Source: an uncultured Lachnospiraceae bacterium
GTDB taxonomy: Bacteria > Bacillota > Clostridia > Lachnospirales > Lachnospiraceae
Reading direction: 5' to 3'
Length of the DNA: 64,000 bases
Assembly: GCA_910579395.1 (NCBI GenBank)
Contig: CAJTUC010000018.1
Span: 1 to 64,000, forward strand
In this document: piece by piece, positions 58,903-64,000 of the stretch
Layout: each line of letters starts with the position of its first letter
Position numbering within the stretch: position 1 is the first letter of the stretch
Position numbers and translations under genes: made by a program
The notes under the pieces: generated by a model
The model's database searches: none
What the model was told of the DNA's origin: nothing
What the model saw: only the letters and a program-made list of their open reading frames with translations

Positions 58903-60588
58903 TTAATATTGCTTTGATTTTCTTGCCAAATCTTTCATTTCTCTTGCATTATTTAAAACATTTTCCGTAATACTCGCGCCTCCGAGCATTCTGGCAAGCT
59001 CCTCCACACTCTCCATTTCCTCCAGTTCCCGTATCCTCGTTGTGGTCCGTTCCTTCGATACGGTCTTCTCAATCTGAAAATGCGTATCCGCCATTGCCGC
59101 AATCTGAGGCAGATGAGTAATGCAGATCAACTGGTGTTTCTGGCCGAGGATTCCCATTTTTTCAGAAACCTTCCAGGCAGTCTTCCCACTGATGCCTGTA
59201 TCAATTTCATCAAAGATCAGCGTTTCTATCTCGTCCTTATCCGCCAGCACCGTCTTTAATGCCAGCATGATCCTGGACAGTTCACCACCGCTCGCTATCT
59301 GGGAAAGCGGTTTTAAGTCTTCTCCCGGATTGGTGGATATCATAAAAGCCGCCTGGTCATAGCCGCCCGGCCCAATCTTCTCTTCCGCAGACTGTATGTT
59401 GATTTCAAATGCAACATCGATGAAATTCAGGTCTACCAATGCCTTCTTCATAGACTGCGCCAGACTTCCGGCACTTTTCTTACGAACTTTCGACACTTTT
59501 TCACATAACCGGAGAAGCTCTTTTTTCAAAGCTGCTTCTTTTATGATCAGTTCCTGTCTATACGCATCAAAGTTCCGGTATCTGTCCAGCTTTTCCTGCT
59601 GTTTTGCCTGATAGGCAAGAATTTTTCCGATGGTATTTCCATATTTCGCCTTCAAGTGATTGATAAGGTCCAGCCGCTTCTCCACCTGTGAGAACAGCTC
59701 CCCGTCAAATTCCAGACCGGACAGATAATCCGCTGCCGCCCGGTTATAGTCATTCAGCAGACTGTCGATGTCCAAAAGCTGCTCTTCAAAGTTCCGGAGC
59801 GCTTCATCATATGAAGCTACAGCACGTATCTCTTTGACAGCTCTGCCGACAGCATCCCCCGCACCACCATTCTCATAACCGGTCAACTGATGCACAAGTG
59901 TTACTGCCTCCTGAATCTTCTGTCCGTTGACCAGCCTCTTATATGACTTCTCCAGTTCCGCGTCTTCTCCGTCTATCAGCGCGGCCTCTTCAATTTCCTG
60001 CACTTCAAATTCAGCCAGAGAAGTCTCCCGTTTTCTCGTTTCCTCGTCCACATCTTCCGCCAGAATCTGCTCTTCTATCTCTTTGTACCGCTCATAGCAT
60101 TCTTTCAGCTTCCTTTTAGGCTCATACAGTTCTTCTCCGGCATACTCATCCAAAATTTCCAACTGTTTCGCTGCTTTTAACAGGGACTGGTGCTCATGCT
60201 GCCCATGGATATCGATCAGAATTTCGGCAAGCGCTCTGACCTGTCTGACGCTGACCGTCTCGCCGCCGACCTTACACAGGGATTTCCCCTGCATGATTCT
60301 CCTTTGCAGGATCACTGTTCCGTCTTCTTCAACTGGCAGCTCCAGCTTTCGAATTTCCTCTAACTGTTTTTCTTTTTCCACCTGAAAAACAAGTTCTACG
60401 AGAGCATACTCCGCACCGGTTCGAATCATTTCTTTCTCTGCCTTTGCGCCAAGCGCAAGATTCACGGAACCGATAATAATGGATTTTCCGGCTCCCGTTT
60501 CTCCCGTCAGTATGTTCAGTCCATTTCCAAAATATACTTCTGTTTCATCAATTAATGCAAGATTTTTTACATACAGGCTAACTAACAT
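58903..60588 (-). CDS. recN: DNA repair protein RecN
   Basis: 561 residues from ATG 60588 (MLVSLYVKNLALIDETEVYF). Walker A LTGETGAGKSIIIGS, long coiled coils, the SMC-type signature QIASGGELSRIMLALK and Walker B TLIFDEIDTGIS. RecN joins broken DNA ends. It starts 4 bp after the argR stop; the pair is conserved in Firmicutes. Confidence 0.97.
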   Translation of the reverse strand: MLVSLYVKNLALIDETEVYFGNGLNILTGETGAGKSIIIGSVNLALGAKAEKEMIRTGAEYALVELVFQVEKEKQLEEIRKLELPVEEDGTVILQRRIMQGKSLCKVGGETVSVRQVRALAEILIDIHGQHEHQSLLKAAKQLEILDEYAGEELYEPKRKLKECYERYKEIEEQILAEDVDEETRKRETSLAEFEVQEIEEAALIDGEDAELEKSYKRLVNGQKIQEAVTLVHQLTGYENGGAGDAVGRAVKEIRAVASYDEALRNFEEQLLDIDSLLNDYNRAAADYLSGLEFDGELFSQVEKRLDLINHLKAKYGNTIGKILAYQAKQQEKLDRYRNFDAYRQELIIKEAALKKELLRLCEKVSKVRKKSAGSLAQSMKKALVDLNFIDVAFEINIQSAEEKIGPGGYDQAAFMISTNPGEDLKPLSQIASGGELSRIMLALKTVLADKDEIETLIFDEIDTGISGKTAWKVSEKMGILGQKHQLICITHLPQIAAMADTHFQIEKTVSKERTTTRIRELEEMESVEELARMLGGASITENVLNNAREMKDLARKSKQY

Positions 60589-60592
60589 AACA

Positions 60593-61051
60593 TTAATCCC
60601 CATGCCGCAGCATTTTCTTTATTTTATCCATAACAAGTATCGTATCATCCGCTGTTCTGATTGCTATCATGATCGTATCGTCCCCGGCAATACAGCCCAC
60701 AACCTCTGGCATTTTCATGGCATCTACAGCTGCCGCCACCGCCATTGCCATACCGGATACCGTCTTCATGACAAGAATATTCTGCGCCACATTCATCGAT
60801 GTATAGCCATCCTTTAATACACGGATATATTTATCGCCGAGCTGACTGTCACCGTGCTCATACACAACGTATTTCTGCCTGCCGCCCTCACCTGGTATTT
60901 TGGAAAGCTTCAGTTCCCTGATATCCCTTGAAACTGTGGCTTGTGTGACCCGATAACCCTCTGCTTTCAGTCTCTCGGCCAGTTCTTCCTGTGTTTCAAT
61001 TTCATATTGACCGATTAATTCCCTGATTTTCTCGTGTCTGCTCTCTTTCAT
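60593..61051 (-). CDS. argR: Arginine repressor ArgR
   Basis: 152 residues. Winged helix KIRELIGQYEIETQEELAER and VTQATVSRDIRELKLSKIPG, then the arginine-binding C-terminal part (GCIAGDDTIMIAIRTADD). Hexameric in the presence of Arg. The ATG is preceded by tagggg 12 nt away and by a two-codon frame ATGAAATGA that overlaps it. In this position ArgR is part of the tlyA-nadK-argR-recN group. Confidence 0.94.
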   Translation of the reverse strand: MKESRHEKIRELIGQYEIETQEELAERLKAEGYRVTQATVSRDIRELKLSKIPGEGGRQKYVVYEHGDSQLGDKYIRVLKDGYTSMNVAQNILVMKTVSGMAMAVAAAVDAMKMPEVVGCIAGDDTIMIAIRTADDTILVMDKIKKMLRHGD

Positions 61052-61089
61052 TTCATACTTAATCCCCTATTCCTGCACAGCGTTGAAAA

Positions 61090-61126
61090 AATTTTCGAAC
61101 TATGCCTTTCTCTCAGCCTGCACTCA
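61090..61126 (-). repeat. Fragment of the dispersed leader repeat, copy E
   Basis: On the minus strand gcaggctgagagaaaggcat is identical to the end of copy B, but the following ATG is changed to ATAG. The fragment overlaps the nadK stop codon, so the last residues of NadK (SAG) come from the repeat. Confidence 0.5.
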
Positions 61127-61952
61127 TTTTTTTATGTAGGATTTCCAGAAAACTCTCTGTATTGAGTTTCAGAATCTCTGTCGTCTTTGAGGCTTTCCGG
61201 ATCACAATTTTATCCCCCGTCTGCAAAGTGACCTTATGCGTTCCGTCAAAGCTCGCCTCTACCGTCTGTATGGTCTTCTCCCTTCCTTCCGGTATTTCTA
61301 TGACCACCTCATCTTCCGGTGAAAGAATAATGCTTCTCGTATTTAGCGTATGCGGACAGATCGGTGTGAGCAGCAGAAGACTTGCTCCCGGCTCCACGAT
61401 CGGGCCTCCCGCCGACATATTATATCCGGTCGATCCTGTGGGCGTTGCCACGATAATTCCATCCGCATCGTATCCGTTCAAAAAGCGTCCATTCACATAT
61501 ATATTAAAATGCAGAATCTGCAGAGGACCACACCGTGAGATTACAATATCGTTAAGCGCAAACTTATGGCCCATTCTCTTTCCCGCATAAAGCACATCGC
61601 CCGCAAGCATCATACGCGCCTCTTTCGTATACGCTCCGCACAACAGTTTATCAAGAGCCTGCTCGATATTCCCGATTTCCACCTCCGCCAGATAACCCAG
61701 CGTGCCGAGATTCACGCCGAGAAGCGGAATTTCCTGCTCCATCAGGTCTCCGGCTGCCTTTAACAGCGTGCCGTCGCCGCCCAGGACAATGACACATTCG
61801 ACACCTTCCGGCGCCTGAATCGGTGCTGTCTCCCTGTCGTTCATAAGACAGGATACCGCCGCACCCCGTTGTTGCAGATATGATGAAATTCTATCGGTAT
61901 AAGACCCCTCCGGGTCCTTTGCCTTATTGGCGACCACAAAAAAATATTTCAT
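61113..61952 (-). CDS. nadK: NAD kinase
   Basis: 279 residues. VIVLGGDGTLLKAAGDLMEQ (GGDGT), LNDIVISRCGPLQ and TPTGSTGYNMSAGGPIVEPG are the three signatures. It makes NADP from NAD. Its ATG overlaps the tlyA stop (ATGA). Confidence 0.96.
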   Translation of the reverse strand: MKYFFVVANKAKDPEGSYTDRISSYLQQRGAAVSCLMNDRETAPIQAPEGVECVIVLGGDGTLLKAAGDLMEQEIPLLGVNLGTLGYLAEVEIGNIEQALDKLLCGAYTKEARMMLAGDVLYAGKRMGHKFALNDIVISRCGPLQILHFNIYVNGRFLNGYDADGIIVATPTGSTGYNMSAGGPIVEPGASLLLLTPICPHTLNTRSIILSPEDEVVIEIPEGREKTIQTVEASFDGTHKVTLQTGDKIVIRKASKTTEILKLNTESFLEILHKKMSAG

Positions 61953-62806
61953 GCTTCCTTATCCCTGTCTGTCCGTAGTTCCTGATGCGCCGTTCTTACC
62001 GTATCCGAAATCAGCTGTTCCGTCGATTCTTCGACAGCTTCTTCTCCGAAGGATTCTTCCGAAGAAGACTGTTCCGCCTTTTCCAGATAGACCAGATATT
62101 CGATATTTCCCTCCGGTCCTTTAATCGGAGAAAAAGTGAGTCCTTTTACCGCAAATCCTATCTGTTTTGTATAAACAATAATTTTCCGAATAACCTCTTC
62201 ATGAATTTCCGGTTCCCGGACCACCCCTTTTTTCCCAACCTTCTCTCTGCCGGCCTCGAACTGGGGTTTAATCAGACAGACCATACGGCCTCTTTCTTTT
62301 AGCAAGTCTCTTGCCGGTACCAGAATTTTCGTCAAAGAAATAAAAGAAACATCTACGGAAGCAAAATCCAGCCGGTCTTCAATATCCGCTGGCTGCATAT
62401 AACGGAAATTCGTCTTTTCCATACAGATGACACGCGAGTCCTGCCGCAGCTTCCAGGCAAGCTGCCCATGCCCCACATCGACGGAATAGACCTTCACCGC
62501 ACCGTTCTGCAGCATACAGTCCGTGAAACCGCCTGTGGAAGCGCCGATATCCATGCAAATTGTATCCGTCAGACAGATTTCAAATGTTTCCATCGCTTTT
62601 TCCAGCTTCAGTCCGCCCCTGCTGACATATTTGGCCGGAACGCCCTTTACTTCTATATGAATCTTCTCTTCCTCAAAAGAAGCTCCGGCCTTATCCTCCC
62701 GCTGTCCGTTCACATAGACATTTCCGGTCATGATAACGGCCTTTGCCTTTTCTCTGGATGGCGCAAGTCCCTGTCTGACAAGCAGAATATCCAATCGTTC
62801 TTTCAC
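61949..62806 (-). CDS. tlyA: TlyA-family rRNA 2'-O-methyltransferase
   Basis: 285 residues from GTG 62806 (ggagg 9 nt ahead; the dxs stop lies in between). N-terminal S4 RNA-binding domain (VKERLDILLVRQGLAPSREK) and an FtsJ-like methyltransferase domain (CMDIGASTGGFTDCMLQNGA; DFASVDVSFISLTKILVPA). Homologues methylate 16S and/or 23S rRNA. The C-terminal 35 residues (SSSEESFGEEAVEESTEQL) are an acidic tail not needed by the fold. Confidence 0.93.
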   Translation of the reverse strand: MKERLDILLVRQGLAPSREKAKAVIMTGNVYVNGQREDKAGASFEEEKIHIEVKGVPAKYVSRGGLKLEKAMETFEICLTDTICMDIGASTGGFTDCMLQNGAVKVYSVDVGHGQLAWKLRQDSRVICMEKTNFRYMQPADIEDRLDFASVDVSFISLTKILVPARDLLKERGRMVCLIKPQFEAGREKVGKKGVVREPEIHEEVIRKIIVYTKQIGFAVKGLTFSPIKGPEGNIEYLVYLEKAEQSSSEESFGEEAVEESTEQLISDTVRTAHQELRTDRDKEA

Positions 62807-62810
62807 GATA

Positions 62811-64000
62811 CTAATCCTCCATGTCAAATTTCTCATCTTTGCCCATACTGTTCACAATCCGTTCGACGATCGAATCCGCATCGATGCCGACTTCCCGTTT
62901 CAGCAGTTCGACGTTCCCATGTTCCACATATTCATCCGGAATGCTGATACACAATACTTTCGTATCCGTATGCAGCGTATCCACATAGGCTCTGACTTTC
63001 TCGCCAAAACCGCCGCTCGCCACATTCTCTTCCATCGTCACGAGCAGTTTATGCTCCCTGCAGGCTTCTTTTACCGCCTCTTCATCAATCGGCTTTACGA
63101 ATCTCGCATTAGTCAAAGAGCAGGAACAGCCTTTTTCCATAAGCTGCCTGCGTACTTCGAGCGCGACCTTCACCATACTTCCCACCGCAAAAAGAATGAT
63201 CTCCTTCTCCCGGTAAATGCACTCGCTCTTTCCATAAACGACCGGTTCCCTGTAATCTTTCAGACCGTCGAATGCTTCCCCCCGGGGATATCGTATCGCC
63301 ATCGGAGCCTCGAAGCCAAGCGCAAATTTGATCATATCGGAAAGCTCCCATTTATTCTTGGGGGCCATTATGTGCATATTCGGGATAGAAGAAAGGAAAG
63401 ACAGATCAAAAATACCCTGATGCGTCTCTCCGTCGCTGCCCACCAATCCGGCCCTGTCTATCGCAAAAACCACCGGTAGATTCTGGATGCAGACATCATG
63501 CAGTATCTGGTCATACGCTCTCTGTAAAAAGGAAGAGTAGATTGCCACGATCGGCTTTAATCCCCCCGCCGCCAGTCCTGCCGCAAAAGTGACCGCATGT
63601 TCCTCCGCAATACCCACATCAAAAAACCTGTCCGGGTACATATTCCGAAAACGTTTTAGCCCTGTTCCGTCCGGCATGGCCGCCGTGATTGCAACGACTT
63701 TTTCATCCCGCTGCCCCAGCTTACACATGACTGTCGAAAAAATATCCGTATAATTTGCCTTCGTCCGCGGCGCACTCGGAATACCCGTTTCGATATCAAA
63801 CGGTTCTGCGCCATGGAATCTGGCGGGGTGCCGCTCCGCCGGACCATACCCTTTACCTTTTTCCGTAATGACGTGAACCAGTACGGCGCCCCTGACCTTC
63901 CTCGCTTCTTTCAAAACACGCAGCATTGCCGGAATATCATGTCCATCTACCGGGCCAAGATAGGTAATTCCCATATCCTCAAAGAACATCCCTGGTACAA
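62811..64000 (-). CDS. dxs: 1-deoxy-D-xylulose-5-phosphate synthase, C-terminal part (cut by window edge)
   Basis: The minus-strand frame is open to the last base and gives about 396 residues. YLGPVDGHDIPAMLRVLKEA, HVITEKGKGYGPAERHPARF, the pyrimidine-binding DVGIAEEHAVTFAAGLAAGG and DRAGLVGSDGETHQGIFDLS belong to the second half of DXS. It makes DXP from pyruvate and glyceraldehyde 3-phosphate for isoprenoids and thiamine. First seen gene of the dxs-tlyA-nadK-argR-recN group. Confidence 0.97.
   Translation of the reverse strand, partial: VPGMFFEDMGITYLGPVDGHDIPAMLRVLKEARKVRGAVLVHVITEKGKGYGPAERHPARFHGAEPFDIETGIPSAPRTKANYTDIFSTVMCKLGQRDEKVVAITAAMPDGTGLKRFRNMYPDRFFDVGIAEEHAVTFAAGLAAGGLKPIVAIYSSFLQRAYDQILHDVCIQNLPVVFAIDRAGLVGSDGETHQGIFDLSFLSSIPNMHIMAPKNKWELSDMIKFALGFEAPMAIRYPRGEAFDGLKDYREPVVYGKSECIYREKEIILFAVGSMVKVALEVRRQLMEKGCSCSLTNARFVKPIDEEAVKEACREHKLLVTMEENVASGGFGEKVRAYVDTLHTDTKVLCISIPDEYVEHGNVELLKREVGIDADSIVERIVNSMGKDEKFDMED

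Overview
The window looks like chromosomal DNA of a spore-forming, flagellated low-to-mid G+C Firmicute, most likely a Lachnospiraceae (Clostridium cluster XIVa) gut anaerobe. The placement is inferred from conserved gene orders (dxs-tlyA-nadK-argR-recN-spoIVB-spo0A; rqcH opposite yicC-remA-gmk-rpoZ; rimO-pgsA-cinA; recA-recX-rny; nudix-spoIIM-xerD; gapA-pgk-tpiA), a CIRCE-controlled groESL, the flagellin type and the CotF-like coat genes. No rRNA, tRNA, CRISPR array or complete insertion sequence was found. Both edges cut a gene: an FtsX-type permease on the left and dxs on the right.

Layout. 1-1.4 kb: permease end, a decayed small membrane gene and a 56-residue membrane peptide gene. 1.4-5.5 kb: leucine-rich-repeat-like protein, MoxR-type AAA+ ATPase and its VWA-type partner. 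5.7-11.2 kb: metallo-beta-lactamase-fold hydrolase, relA, large polytopic membrane protein. 11.3-14.6 kb: groESL and a degenerate GGDEF protein. 14.9-18.9 kb: a motility island with a short MotA-like protein, a membrane-bound LuxR-type regulator, flagellin, csrA, and a tyrosine recombinase enclosed by inverted recombination-like sites. 19-27 kb: dCMP deaminase, YeiH-type permease, thyX, an amino-acid ABC transporter with an SOS-like promoter, upp, padR, traX. 27-37 kb: glycolytic genes, PHP phosphatase, mnmA, a SpoVB-like flippase, aroF, xerD. 37-64 kb: spoIIM, a nudix gene, an aminotransferase, DNA repair and RNA decay genes, cell-envelope and sporulation genes, and the start of isoprenoid synthesis.

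The most unusual content lies between genes. (1) Two copies of a 190-nt hairpin element (30860-31052 and 34977-35167) share a 103-nt core with compensatory base changes, but each core is closed by an unrelated 44-45-bp perfect or near-perfect inverted repeat. (2) The recombinase gene at 18105-18686 sits between 32-bp inverted repeats, with a sigma-28-like promoter at the right end. Inversion would aim this promoter at csrA-flagellin. (3) The Spo0A homologue lacks most of the receiver domain, including the phospho-acceptor region. (4) A dispersed repeat family supplies the leader, Shine-Dalgarno and a conserved spacer in front of several unrelated genes. (5) A tandem array of 30-nt hairpin units precedes glgA.

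Coordinates of starts were moved inward from the longest open frame wherever a ribosome binding site or family conservation favoured a later codon. All functional calls rest on reading translated sequence by eye; no database search was run.
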